Source: Stappia stellulata DSM 5886
Lineage (GTDB): Bacteria; Pseudomonadota; Alphaproteobacteria; Rhizobiales; Stappiaceae
Direction: 5' to 3'
DNA: 64,000 bases
Assembly: GCF_000423705.1 (NCBI RefSeq)
Contig: NZ_KE384082.1
Location: 618,843-682,842 of the forward strand
Below, in pieces: positions 9,575 through 19,223 of the stretch (position 1 is its first letter; each line of letters starts with the position of its first letter). A program made the translations under genes and the position numbers. Below the pieces are notes generated by a model. That model made no database searches. It saw only the letters and a program-made list of their open reading frames with translations, and was not told where the DNA came from.

Positions 9575-9578
<4 letters not shown>
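8442..9578 (-). CDS. peptide ABC transporter ATP-binding protein, DppF/OppF type
   Basis: Cytoplasmic ATPase of 378 residues. Walker A is GESGCGKSTLARLLLRLL (about 63-80), the signature is SGGQRQRIGIARAL, and Walker B is VLIGDEPVSALD. The oligopeptide-specific C-terminal domain is present (FHTRCPLASGICKVERPP), followed by about 50 further residues (EEARAGIPSAAETPAHSH onward) that look like an unstructured tail. The ATG at 9576-9578 overlaps the stop of the partner ATPase gene by four bases (ATGA). A gap of 196 bases separates it from the binding protein gene and contains that gene's ribosome binding site but no other clear feature. Confidence 0.92.
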
Positions 9579-10601
<1,023 letters not shown>

Positions 10602-10612
<11 letters not shown>

Positions 10613-11360
10613 CGGCGGTCTCCTCCGTCGATTGCAGCAGCAGGCGCTCCTGAAGCGCCAACAGGTGTCGGCGCATCGCCCGCTCGGCCGCGACCGGATC
10701 GCGCCGCTCGATGGCGTCGAGCACCTCCGAATGCTGCGAGGTGTAAAGTTCTGCCGTGCCGTGGGTGCGCAGGGCTTCGCGCACGTGACGCCAGGTCTCG
10801 TCCTGACGCACCCGGTCGACGACCTCGAAAACGGCAAGGAAAAGCGTGTTGCCGGCGGCCTCGGCGATGGCCCGGTGCAGCGCCCCGTCCCAGAGCTCGC
10901 GGCTGTCCATGTCCTCCGCCTGCCACACGCTGTCGCACAAGGCCCGCATCCGCGCCACGTCGGCGGCCGAGGCCCTGACGGCGGCAAGCCGCGCAAGCGC
11001 GGGCTCCAGCCGCAGGCGTACCTCCATGACCTCGAACATGTTGCTCATCTGCGGAAGCTGCGCCATCTGGCGCGCGCCGGTCAGCCGCGTCGCGGCGCCG
11101 ATGAAGGTGCCGGCCCCCTGGCGCCGCCAGATGCGCCCTTCCGCCGCCAGCACATCGAGCGCCCGCCGCACGGCGCGGCGGCCGACGCCGATCTGCTCGG
11201 CAAGCTCGCGTTCCGTGGGTAGCTGCTCACGCGCCTCCAGCTCCAGCTGGTCGACAATGATGCGCAACCGCTCGAGCGCGAGGCTTGAATTCCGGGGCGA
11301 TTGGGATGTGTCTGACAAGACGTACGAACCCTTGCGAACCTTTATCAGCATTGGTTTCAT
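10602..11360 (-). CDS. GntR family regulator, FadR (FCD) subgroup
   Basis: DNA-binding regulator of about 252 residues. A winged helix-turn-helix spans roughly residues 30-90 with the GntR pattern LPTERELAEQIGVGRRAVRR and GAGTFIG, followed by an all-helical FCD ligand domain whose metal-binding pattern is partly visible (ELWDGALHRAIAEAAGN and SQHSEVLDAIERRDP with late RRHL). A longer TTG start at 11387 is possible, but its GGAGGG is too close; ATG at 11358-11360 is preferred. It heads the peptide importer operon, overlaps the first ATPase gene by 11 bases, and faces an SDR gene across a 275-base gap, so it likely controls both directions. Confidence 0.85.
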
Positions 11361-11635
11361 TATTTGCCACCGACGCTGAATAGGCAAGCCCTCCGGGACA
11401 GCTTGCTGCGCATAAATTTCAATCAGCCTGCCAAAAAAATAACTTTGTGAAATATCCGTCCCTTAAAACGTCCATAAAAACGCGGTGCGTGCCGAAGACG
11501 CAGAACCAATCCGCAATTTTGGTATCCTTGACGCCCGGTGACGGCAGGATTGGCTTGCGCCCCTTCGCCTGACATGAATGATCGAAAGCCAACACCGACC
11601 GCGCCGTGTCGCGCGACCATTCAGGGAGCGAAACG

Positions 11636-12394
11636 ATGGCGGATGCCGCCTTTGCCGGACGTGTCGTGCTGATCACCGGCGCCGCCGGCGGGTTCGGGGG
11701 CCTGCTCGCGGCGCGTCTTGCCGAAGCGGGCGCGAAGCTCGTTCTCGGCGACCGCGATGCGGCGGGACTTGAGCGGCGCGCCGCAAACCTGCGCGAGAGC
11801 GGGGCCGACGTCCTCGCAAAGCCCTGCGACGTGACCCGCGAGGCGGAGGTCGAAGCGCTGGTCGCCGCCGCCGTCTCCGCTTTCGGGCGGCTCGACATTG
11901 CGGTCAACAATGCCGGTGCCACCGGCGCTGTAAAGCCGCTGGTGGAGACGACGGAAGCCGATCTCGATTTCGCCCTTGCGGTGAACGCCAAGGGCGTGTT
12001 CTTCGGCGTCAGGCACCAGATCCGCCAGATGCTGACACAAGGTGGCGGCGCGATCCTGAACGTCAGTTCGCTCGCCGGCATCGGCGCGGGGCCGAGGCTT
12101 GCCGCCTATTCGGCCGCGAAACACGCGGTGATCGGCATCACCCGCACGGCGGCGGTCGAACACGCCCGCGACAACATCCGCGTCAATGCGATCTGCCCCT
12201 ATTACAGCCCGACGCCGCTTCTGAGCGAGGGCCCGCTTGCCGGACGCGCCGACCGGCTTGCCGCCGGATCGCCGATGAAGCGCTTGCCGGAGCCGGCGGA
12301 AGTCGTCGCCGCAATGATCGCGCTGATCTCTCCCGACAACAGCTATGTGACGGGTCAGGCGCTTGCCGTGGACGGCGGAATTTCCGCCTATTGA
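11636..12394 (+). CDS. short-chain dehydrogenase/reductase (SDR)
   Basis: NAD(P)-dependent oxidoreductase of 252 residues with the classical SDR layout: nucleotide motif TGAAGGFG (residues 15-22), DRD after the second strand suggesting NAD preference, NNAG, catalytic Ser in NVSSLAG, and the YxxxK pair in AYSAAKHAV. The C-terminal SYVTGQALAVDGGI is typical. I chose ATG at 11636 over an upstream in-frame ATG at 11606 because AGGGAG lies six bases before it and the fold begins there. It is transcribed away from the GntR regulator. The substrate is unknown; secondary alcohols or hydroxy acids are usual. Confidence 0.88.
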   Translation: MADAAFAGRVVLITGAAGGFGGLLAARLAEAGAKLVLGDRDAAGLERRAANLRESGADVLAKPCDVTREAEVEALVAAAVSAFGRLDIAVNNAGATGAVKPLVETTEADLDFALAVNAKGVFFGVRHQIRQMLTQGGGAILNVSSLAGIGAGPRLAAYSAAKHAVIGITRTAAVEHARDNIRVNAICPYYSPTPLLSEGPLAGRADRLAAGSPMKRLPEPAEVVAAMIALISPDNSYVTGQALAVDGGISAY

Positions 12395-12500
12395 GCAGGG
12401 CGCAGCCACTCTCCGGCGCAATTCGAGAGGAGCGCGCGTCCGCCCCGGTCATGCGGGCACCGGCCCACCGGGCGTGTCTTGCAGGCCCGGGCATGACCCT

Positions 12501-12521
12501 GCCGCCCCCGACTGGGGCGGC
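12501..12521. terminator. hairpin between convergent SDR and TRAP genes
   Basis: An 8-base GC stem (GCCGCCCC and its complement) with a 5-base loop lies in the 160-base gap where the SDR gene and the TRAP operon end facing each other. There is no U-tract on either side, so termination would be weak or factor-aided. Confidence 0.35.
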
Positions 12522-12554
12522 ATCCTCACCGTCGAGACCAGACAGGCCGCGCCC

Positions 12555-13898
12555 TCACCGCGCCAGCGCGTTCGGGATATAGAGCGCGATCTGCGGCCAG
12601 GCGATGACCGAGGCCAGCGCCACGATCTGCAGCACCACGAAGGGAATGACGCCGCGATAGATCATGCCGATGGTCACGCCCTTCGGCGCGATGCCGCGAA
12701 GGTAAAACAGCGCATAGCCGAACGGCGGGGTCAGGAACGAGGTCTGAAGGTTCACGGCAAGCGCAATCGCGAACCAGACCAGCACCTGCTCGGGCGGCAG
12801 GCCGAAGTCGAGCGCCGCCACCACAGGAGCAACGATGGGCACGACCACCAGCGAGATTTCCACCCACTCCAGGAAAAAGCCGAGCACGAAGACCAGCGCC
12901 ATGATCATGATGAAGACGACATAGGGGTTGCCGTCGTGGATCGCGAAGGCATCCGCGATCAGCGCATCGCCGCCGAGCTTTCGGAACACGACGGAAAACA
13001 CCGTCGCGCCCATCATCACGAAGATGATCATCGCCGTGGTCTTGGTGGTGTCGCGCAGCGCCGAACTCAGGGTTTTCCAGTCGAGCTTGCGCGAAACAAG
13101 CGCGAGAAGCATGGCGCCGAGCGCGCCGATGGCCGCCGATTCCGTCGGCGTGGCGATGCCCGCGACGATGGTGCCGAGCACCGAGACGATCAGGATCACC
13201 GGCGCCAGAAGGTCGAGCGCAAGCGAGGCAACCGCCGACCAGAACGGCTTTTGCTCGGCAGCTTGTGCCGGGGGCATGCGATGCGGCTGGAAAATGGCGA
13301 CAAGCACCAGATAACCGATGTAGAGCCCGCCGAGCAGAAGCCCGGGCCCGACCGCCGCCATGAACAGGTCGCCGACGGAAACGCGCAGCTGGTCGCCGAG
13401 CACGATCAGCATGATGCTGGGCGGAATGAGAATGCCGAGCGTGCCGCTTGCCGCGATCAGGCCGGAGGAGATCTTCGGGTCGTAGTTGTTCTGCAGCATG
13501 GTCGGCAGCGCCATCATGCCCATCAGCACGACGGAGGCCCCGATGATGCCGGTCGATGCCGCCATGATCACGCCGATCACCGCGACGGCGAACCCGTAGC
13601 CGCCCGGCAGTCCGCGAAAGATCGCGGCGAGCGACTTCAAGAGCCGCTCCGCAATGCCGGAGCGCTCCAGCATCAGCCCCATGAAGACGAAGAGCGGGAT
13701 CGCGATCAAGAGCCAGTTGGTGAGAATGCCGGAATACATGCGCGACACGGTGGTCGACAGGAACAGCATCGGCACGCCGGCGAGAACGGCGAAACAGATG
13801 CCGATGCCGGCAAGCACGAAGGCGACCGGATAGCCGGCGAAAATCCCGCCCATCAGGCCGATGAGCATCAGGACGGGCCAGAAGGCATCTTCCATCAT
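12555..13898 (-). CDS. dctM: TRAP transporter large permease (DctM type)
   Basis: Inner membrane subunit of 447 residues with about twelve hydrophobic helices, the ion-coupled transport unit of TRAP importers. Typical DctM stretches are visible: AGIGICFAVLAGVP near the N-terminus, IAIPLFVFMGLMLERSG (about 62-78), GVIMAASTGIIGASVVLMG and GTLGILIPPSIMLIV (about 150). It begins with ATG at 13896-13898, overlapping the stop of the small permease by four bases. It works with the DctQ and DctP subunits encoded upstream. Confidence 0.93.
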   Translation of the reverse strand: MMEDAFWPVLMLIGLMGGIFAGYPVAFVLAGIGICFAVLAGVPMLFLSTTVSRMYSGILTNWLLIAIPLFVFMGLMLERSGIAERLLKSLAAIFRGLPGGYGFAVAVIGVIMAASTGIIGASVVLMGMMALPTMLQNNYDPKISSGLIAASGTLGILIPPSIMLIVLGDQLRVSVGDLFMAAVGPGLLLGGLYIGYLVLVAIFQPHRMPPAQAAEQKPFWSAVASLALDLLAPVILIVSVLGTIVAGIATPTESAAIGALGAMLLALVSRKLDWKTLSSALRDTTKTTAMIIFVMMGATVFSVVFRKLGGDALIADAFAIHDGNPYVVFIMIMALVFVLGFFLEWVEISLVVVPIVAPVVAALDFGLPPEQVLVWFAIALAVNLQTSFLTPPFGYALFYLRGIAPKGVTIGMIYRGVIPFVVLQIVALASVIAWPQIALYIPNALAR

Positions 13899-14488
13899 CG
13901 GGCCGGCCTTTCCATGTCATCCGCGGTCGACCCGGGCGCGGGCCGGCCGAAGAGAAAGGCCGCGGTCGAAACGATCCGCGCAAATGCGGTCGTTCCAAGC
14001 AGGAAGAACCCGGCCGGAATGCAGGCCTTCACGAACCAGCGGTCGATCATGCCGCCATAGGTGGAGCCTTCTCCGGTGAGATAGGCGCGATAGGCGAATT
14101 TGGTGCCGAACCAGACGACAATCGCGCAAAAGGGCAGCAGAAAGAACAGGTCGCACAGCATGTCGACCCAGGCCTTGCGCCGCCTGGAAAAATGCGCGGC
14201 GAGGAAATCGACGCTGACATGCTCGCGGTCGCGATAGGCATAGACGCCGCCGAAGAGCACCACCATGGCGAAGATGTGCCACTGCAGGTCCAGCATGCTG
14301 TTGACGGTCAGCGCCTCGTCGAAGAAGGGCACGCTGCCCTCCCAGTCGGCGAGACGGTTGATGCCGAGCTGCGCGGCAAGAACCCCAAGGCAGACCGACA
14401 GGATCAGCGGCAGGATCAGCCACCCCACGATCGTTCCGGGAAGCGCGCAGGCATTCCCCACTGTTTCACCAAGCCGTTTCACGCCCAA
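13895..14488 (-). CDS. dctQ: TRAP transporter small permease (DctQ type)
   Basis: Inner membrane subunit of 197 residues with four hydrophobic helices, as usual for DctQ. The first helix is near residues 20-40 (IVGWLILPLILSVCLGVL), the second contains HIFAMVVLFGGVYAYRDREH (about 70-90), a family-typical 'RDREHVSVDFL' motif follows. It is translationally coupled to the large permease by an ATGA overlap and separated from the binding-protein gene by 69 bases with a hairpin. Confidence 0.88.
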   Translation of the reverse strand: MGVKRLGETVGNACALPGTIVGWLILPLILSVCLGVLAAQLGINRLADWEGSVPFFDEALTVNSMLDLQWHIFAMVVLFGGVYAYRDREHVSVDFLAAHFSRRRKAWVDMLCDLFFLLPFCAIVVWFGTKFAYRAYLTGEGSTYGGMIDRWFVKACIPAGFFLLGTTAFARIVSTAAFLFGRPAPGSTADDMERPAR

Positions 14489-14508
14489 GCTCCCCGATCC
14501 ATACCGAT

Positions 14509-14535
14509 GGGCGACCCCCCGTCCGGGAGCCGCCC
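14509..14535 (-). other. intra-operon hairpin between dctP and dctQ
   Basis: Reading leftwards, GGGCGGCTCCC pairs with the following GGGGGTCGCCC through an 11-base stem that includes G-U pairs and a short loop. No U-tract follows. It sits between the binding protein and permease genes and could stabilise the dctP message. Confidence 0.4.
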
Positions 14536-14557
14536 ACTGATGTCACAATCTATCGGT

Positions 14558-15589
14558 TCAGCGCGGCAGAGCCTGAAGCTGACCCCATTCGCCGACCCGC
14601 TCGACATAGGCGTTAAGCGATTCATAGGCTTCTTTGAAGATCGGATCCTTCTCCGCTTCCTCGTCCATCACTGCGCGCGAGGCCGCCCGCAGTTCGGCAA
14701 GCACCGGATCGGGGAAGCGCTTGATCTCCACACCGGCTTCGCGAATGGCGGCAATCGCCTCGGCCTGCTGATGGATCTGGTCGCCAAGATTGTAGGCGAT
14801 GTTGGCGCGGCAGGCCTCGACCATGATGGTCTGCTGGTCTTCCGAGAAGCCGTTCCACACATCCATGTTGATGATGATGGAATCCCAGCTCGACGGCTGG
14901 TGCCAGCCCGGGAAGTAATAGTTCTTGGCCACTTTCTGGAAGCCGAAGCCGAGATCGAGCTGCGGTGCGGAGAACTCGGTCGCATCGATGCGGCCGGTTT
15001 CCAGCGACACGAAGATCTCGCCCGCCGGGACCAGCTGGGTGTTGGCGCCGAGACGAGCCAGCGCCTTGCCGCCGAGGCCGGCGATGCGCATGTTCAGGCC
15101 CTTGAAGTCCTCGACCGTCTCGATGTCCTTGTTGAACCAGCCGCCTGCTTCCGGCACCACCAGATGACAGGGGATAACCTTCACGCCGTGCGGATCGTAG
15201 GCCTTCTGGATGATTTCCAGGCCACCGCCTTCGAACATCCACGCATTGGCGACTTCCGGGCTCGGACCGAACGGCATGGAGCCGATCAGGTTGGCGACCG
15301 GAATGGTGCTTGCCCAATAGCCGATCCAGTCGAAGCCCATCGGGATCGCGCCGGTGCTGACCGCGCCGAACACCTCGAAGGGCGGGACGAAATCGCCGGC
15401 ACCGTGAACCGTGATATCGATCTCGCCACCGGTCATGAGCTTCACGCGCTCCGCCCATTTGACCGGACTCGGGCCGATTGACGGCACCTGAAGGCCGAAC
15501 ACGCTTTGCAGGTCGTAGCTGTCGGCAACGGCCGGGGCCGCGGTGAGCATCGTTGCCGCAAGTGCTGCGGACATAAGCCGAGCTTTCAT
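14558..15589 (-). CDS. dctP: TRAP transporter substrate-binding protein (DctP type)
   Basis: Periplasmic binding protein of 343 residues. Residues 1-22 (MKARLMSAALAATMLTAAPA) are a Sec signal peptide with cleavage near AVA-D. Family features include GGEIDITVHGAGDFVPPFE and the RIAGLGGKALARLGANTQ stretch around residue 175, where TRAP proteins keep the arginine that clamps the ligand carboxylate. The start at 15589 follows GGAGG. The subgroup with 'FDWIGYWASTIP' often binds 2-oxo or aromatic acids, but the ligand is not fixed by sequence. It is first in a TRAP operon and diverges from an SDR gene. Confidence 0.92.
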   Translation of the reverse strand: MKARLMSAALAATMLTAAPAVADSYDLQSVFGLQVPSIGPSPVKWAERVKLMTGGEIDITVHGAGDFVPPFEVFGAVSTGAIPMGFDWIGYWASTIPVANLIGSMPFGPSPEVANAWMFEGGGLEIIQKAYDPHGVKVIPCHLVVPEAGGWFNKDIETVEDFKGLNMRIAGLGGKALARLGANTQLVPAGEIFVSLETGRIDATEFSAPQLDLGFGFQKVAKNYYFPGWHQPSSWDSIIINMDVWNGFSEDQQTIMVEACRANIAYNLGDQIHQQAEAIAAIREAGVEIKRFPDPVLAELRAASRAVMDEEAEKDPIFKEAYESLNAYVERVGEWGQLQALPR

Positions 15590-15746
15590 GAAGTCCTCCC
15601 TTTCTGGCGTCCTTTTCGAACGCATTCGATGCGCCGTTTCCTCAACGCATTTGCAGCGACGCCCGCGTCGAAGCGACGACGTCTGAGGCCGCCCGACTTT
15701 CCCAATCAGCCGCTTGCCCTGCCCGAGTATTATCTATAATCAAACG

Positions 15747-15765
15747 AATTAGCAATATACTAATT
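15747..15765. promoter_or_regulatory. operator-like inverted repeat between divergent dctP and SDR genes
   Basis: AATTAG at 15747-15752 and its exact complement CTAATT at 15760-15765 are separated by seven AT bases in the 189-base gap between divergent genes. This spacing is typical for dimeric winged-helix regulators. It ends 14 bases before the SDR start codon, so binding would block that promoter or ribosome site. Confidence 0.45.
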
Positions 15766-15778
15766 CATGGAGGACGCG

Positions 15779-16531
15779 ATGATTGGTGTGAGCGGTTCGG
15801 TCGCGGTCGTGACCGGCGCAGGCCAGGGAAATGGCCGCGCAATCGCCCTTGGGCTGGCCCGCGCCGGTGCCCGTCTGGCGCTCTGCGATATCGACCGGGA
15901 AATGGCGGAAGACACTGCGAAAGCGATTCGCGCTGAGGGCGGACAGGCGTTCGCCGCACACTGCGACGTGTCCGACCTTGCCGCCGCCCGGGCGTTTGCC
16001 GCAAGCGTCGAAGCCGAGTTCGGCGCGGCCGGTATCCTGGTCAACAACGCCGGCGTCATCCGCCGCCAGCCGTTGAGCGACCCCGGTTTCGCCGACGGCT
16101 GGGACGCGACCTTTCGCGTCAATGTCGACGGCATCCGCAACATGGTTCTGGCCTTTTCCGCACAGCTCGAGGCGAGTGCCGGGCGGATCGTCAACATGGC
16201 CTCGATCATGTCGCAGGCCGCCGGCCCCGGCATCAGCGCCTATGTCGCTAGCAAGGGCGCGGTCGCCCAGTTCACCAAGGCGCTGGCGCATGAATTCGCG
16301 CCGCGCGGCGTCAGGGTCAACGCAATCGCCCCCGGCGTGATCGACACGCCGATGACCACCGGAACCCGCGCCAACGAGGCGGCGATCTCCCGTTTCATGG
16401 CGCATACGCCGCTGGCGCGCACCGGTCAGCCGGAAGAGCTGGTCGGCCCGGTCCTGTTCCTCGCCTCCGACATGTCGAGCTACGTCACCGGCGCCATCCT
16501 GCCCGTCGACGGCGGCTATCTCGCAGCCTGA
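15779..16531 (+). CDS. short-chain dehydrogenase/reductase (SDR)
   Basis: Oxidoreductase of 250 residues with classical SDR motifs: TGAGQGNGRAIA, acidic CDIDRE after strand two (NAD preference), NNAGVI, catalytic Ser in NMASIMSQ, and the YxxxK pair in AYVASKGAV; it ends SSYVTGAILPVDGGY. An in-frame ATG lies four codons upstream at 15767, but GGAGG is centred five bases before the ATG at 15779, which decides the start. It opens a plus-strand operon with a flavoprotein dehydrogenase and an exporter, opposite a TRAP importer, so it likely oxidises or reduces the imported acid or alcohol. Confidence 0.88.
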   Translation: MIGVSGSVAVVTGAGQGNGRAIALGLARAGARLALCDIDREMAEDTAKAIRAEGGQAFAAHCDVSDLAAARAFAASVEAEFGAAGILVNNAGVIRRQPLSDPGFADGWDATFRVNVDGIRNMVLAFSAQLEASAGRIVNMASIMSQAAGPGISAYVASKGAVAQFTKALAHEFAPRGVRVNAIAPGVIDTPMTTGTRANEAAISRFMAHTPLARTGQPEELVGPVLFLASDMSSYVTGAILPVDGGYLAA

Positions 16532-16563
16532 CGCTCCCCGTTATTGCCTGAAGGAAACTTGAG

Positions 16564-18264
16564 ATGAAAAAACACACTTGCGATGTTCTGGTCGTTGGAT
16601 CGGGCGCCGGCGGACTGGCAAGCGCGGTATCGGCCGCGCACCGGCGCCTCGATGTTCTGGTGGTCGAGAAGGAACCCGTCTTCGGCGGGACCACGGCCCG
16701 TTCGGGCGGCTGGATGTGGATCCCCTGCAACGCGCCGGCCAAGCGTGCCGGTGTGGAGGACAGCCCCGAAAAGGCACGCACTTACCTCGAGCACGAGGCG
16801 GGCGAGCATTTCGACGCGGCCCGTGTCGACGCCTTCCTGGAGGCCGGCCCCAAGGCGGTGGAGTTCTTCGAGGAAAAAACCGCCCTGCAGTTCGACCTCG
16901 GCCCGACCTTCGCCGACTATCACCCCGATGCGCCGGGCGGCATGCCGGGCGGACGCTCCATCGTGGCGCGGCCCTTCGACGGGCGCGAGATCAAGGACGA
17001 GATCAAGCGCCTGCGCCCGCCGCTCGCCGAGATCACCTTCCTTGGAATGATGATCGGCTCGGGCAAGGAGCTCTTGCATTTCTTCCGCGTCACCAAATCG
17101 CCGATCTCGGCGTTCTATGTCGCCAAGCTCTTCCTCAAGTTCCTGCGCGACATGGCGTTCTACGGCCGTCCGATGCGACTGATGAACGGCAACGCGCTGG
17201 TCGGCCGGCTGGCGAAATCCTGCTTCGACATGAATGTGCCGATCTGGACGCGCGCCGCCGTCAAGGAACTGCTGCGCGACGAGACCGGCAAGGTGACCGG
17301 CGCCATCGTCGACACCGCCGAGGGCCGTGTCGAGATCGAGGCGAAGAAGGGCGTGGTGCTGGCCGCCGGCGGCTTCCCGCAGGACGCCGTGCGGCGCAAG
17401 GAGCTGTTTCCGCATGCGCCGAGCGGTCACGAGCATGTGTCCCCGGCCCCTCCGGGCAACACCGGCGACGGCCTGCGGCTCGGCTCCGCGGCCGGCGCGT
17501 CGATCAAGGACGGGTTGCCGAACGACGCCGCCTGGGTGCCGGTGTCGCGCCCGCCCAAGCGCGACGGGACGCTGGGCGTCTTCCCGCATTTCGTCGACCG
17601 CTCCAAGCCGGGCGTGATCGCGGTGACGCGCTCGGGCAAGCGTTTCGTCAACGAGGCGGATTCCTATCACGACTTCTGTCAGGCGATGAGGAAGGCCTGC
17701 ACCGAGGAAGGCGGCGAGATCTGCGCCTATTTCATCGCCGACCACAAGACGCTGCGCACCTATGGCCTTGGCTTCGTCAAGCCTTCGCCGGTGCCTTATC
17801 GCAATCACATCCGTTCCGGCTATCTCTTCCAGGGCCGCACGCTGGGCGACCTTGCCGAACAGATCGGCGCCGACGCCGCGCAGCTGGAGCAAACGGTCGC
17901 GACCTTCAACGAACATGCGCGCAAGGGCGAGGACCCCGAGTTCCACAAGGGGTCCACCTCCTACAACCGCTCGCTCGGCGATCCCGAGCACGGCCCCAAT
18001 CCCTGCGTCGCGCCGGTGGAAAAAGGCCCGTTCTACGCGGTCAAGCTGGTGATCGGCGATCTCGGCACCTTCGCCGGGCTGCGCTGCGATGAAAACGCCC
18101 GCGTGCTCGGCGACGACGGCCAGCCGGTCGGCGGGCTTTATGCCGCCGGCAACGATGCACTCTCCATCATGGGCGGCAATTACCCCGGCGGCGGCATCAC
18201 GCTCGGCCCGGCCATCACCTTCGGCTATATCGCCGCAAGGCACATGTCCGGCGCCAATTCGTGA
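16564..18264 (+). CDS. FAD-dependent dehydrogenase, 3-ketosteroid delta1-dehydrogenase/fumarate reductase family
   Basis: Flavoprotein of 566 residues, the usual length of the KstD branch. The N-terminus has a dinucleotide fold (CDVLVVGSGAGGLASAVSA) and the FAD loop FGGTTARSGGWMWIP. The C-terminus keeps the KstD-like GGNYPGGGITLGPAITFG, in which the Tyr before Pro aligns with the catalytic Tyr of 3-ketosteroid dehydrogenases. Whether the substrate is a steroid or another cyclic enone acid precursor is not clear. It lies 32 bases after the SDR gene and overlaps the next gene by four bases, so SDR, flavoprotein and exporter are one operon. Confidence 0.82.
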   Translation: MKKHTCDVLVVGSGAGGLASAVSAAHRRLDVLVVEKEPVFGGTTARSGGWMWIPCNAPAKRAGVEDSPEKARTYLEHEAGEHFDAARVDAFLEAGPKAVEFFEEKTALQFDLGPTFADYHPDAPGGMPGGRSIVARPFDGREIKDEIKRLRPPLAEITFLGMMIGSGKELLHFFRVTKSPISAFYVAKLFLKFLRDMAFYGRPMRLMNGNALVGRLAKSCFDMNVPIWTRAAVKELLRDETGKVTGAIVDTAEGRVEIEAKKGVVLAAGGFPQDAVRRKELFPHAPSGHEHVSPAPPGNTGDGLRLGSAAGASIKDGLPNDAAWVPVSRPPKRDGTLGVFPHFVDRSKPGVIAVTRSGKRFVNEADSYHDFCQAMRKACTEEGGEICAYFIADHKTLRTYGLGFVKPSPVPYRNHIRSGYLFQGRTLGDLAEQIGADAAQLEQTVATFNEHARKGEDPEFHKGSTSYNRSLGDPEHGPNPCVAPVEKGPFYAVKLVIGDLGTFAGLRCDENARVLGDDGQPVGGLYAAGNDALSIMGGNYPGGGITLGPAITFGYIAARHMSGANS

Positions 18265-19223
18265 CAAAGGTCCCGCCAGGATGGTTTCAGGGTCCGGGGA
18301 GGCGCCTTGTCGAAGGCGTCCTCCTCGGCCTTGCCGCCGCCCTCACCTGGGCGATCTACAACATCGGCGTCGACATCGGCCGCGCCGACGGATTTTCCAG
18401 CGCCGATCTCGCGATCCTGCGCTATGCCGGCGCCGGGGCGCTGCTGCTGCCCGTCCTGCTGTTGCGCCACGGACGGCTGTCGGCGGGCATGAGCGCGGGG
18501 CGCATGCTGATTCTCAGCGTTGCCATCGGCCCGCCCTTCGCCTTTTTGATCAACACCGGCTACGGCATCGCCCCGCTTGCCCATGCGGTGGTGATCTCGC
18601 CCGGCATGACGATGATCGTCGCCAATCTCCTGCCGGTCCTCCTCGACGGAGCGCGGCTGCCGCGCCACCGCCAGGTCGGTATCGCCGTGCTGATCGGCGG
18701 CCTCGTCGCCATCGCGCTCGACCAGCCGCCGTCGAAGGATCCGGACATTTCGACCCTTGTCGGCGACCTGTGCTTCGTCGGATCGGGCACGCTGTGGGGG
18801 CTTTTCACCTATCTCGTCGGGCGCTGGCGCATACCGGCCATCGAGGCGATCGGCACCATCTCGGTGTTGACGACCCTCGTCTGCCTGCCGGTCTATCTGA
18901 TCGCGGTCACACCCGCGAGCGCCACCCCGGCGCAATGGGGCGAGCAGCTATTCTATCAGGGCGTTCTCGGCGGTTGCATCGCCATCGTCGTCTATGCCGC
19001 CTCCATCGCGCGGCTGGGACCCGGGCTCGCCGGCCTGTTCCCGGCCATCGTGCCGCCGCTCGCGGTGCTGATCGCGATCCCTTACGCCGGCATCTGGCCG
19101 AATGGCATCCAGATGATCGGTGTCGGCATCGCCGCCTTCGGCCTGATCCTGTCGCTCGACGGTTTCGCCGCGCTGGTCAGGCGTCTTCGATATGGCCGAG
19201 ATCGCTGGACAGCGCCTTCGTGA
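18261..19223 (+). CDS. EamA/DMT family transporter
   Basis: Inner membrane protein of 320 residues with ten predicted helices in two EamA repeats (first about residues 18-145, second about 165-305), as in drug/metabolite exporters such as RhaT/YdcZ relatives. It starts with GTG at 18261, overlapping the flavoprotein stop (GTGA), so it is translationally coupled. Its last 47 bases overlap the 3' end of the convergent IclR gene. Such carriers often export metabolites or amino acids; here it may remove a pathway intermediate. Confidence 0.85.
   Translation: MTKVPPGWFQGPGRRLVEGVLLGLAAALTWAIYNIGVDIGRADGFSSADLAILRYAGAGALLLPVLLLRHGRLSAGMSAGRMLILSVAIGPPFAFLINTGYGIAPLAHAVVISPGMTMIVANLLPVLLDGARLPRHRQVGIAVLIGGLVAIALDQPPSKDPDISTLVGDLCFVGSGTLWGLFTYLVGRWRIPAIEAIGTISVLTTLVCLPVYLIAVTPASATPAQWGEQLFYQGVLGGCIAIVVYAASIARLGPGLAGLFPAIVPPLAVLIAIPYAGIWPNGIQMIGVGIAAFGLILSLDGFAALVRRLRYGRDRWTAPS

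Noticed and set aside
12363-14060. 565-codon plus-strand open frame opposite dctM
   Set aside because: Highly charged His/Asp/Arg-rich shadow of a membrane protein gene; antisense of hydrophobic codons gives such sequences.
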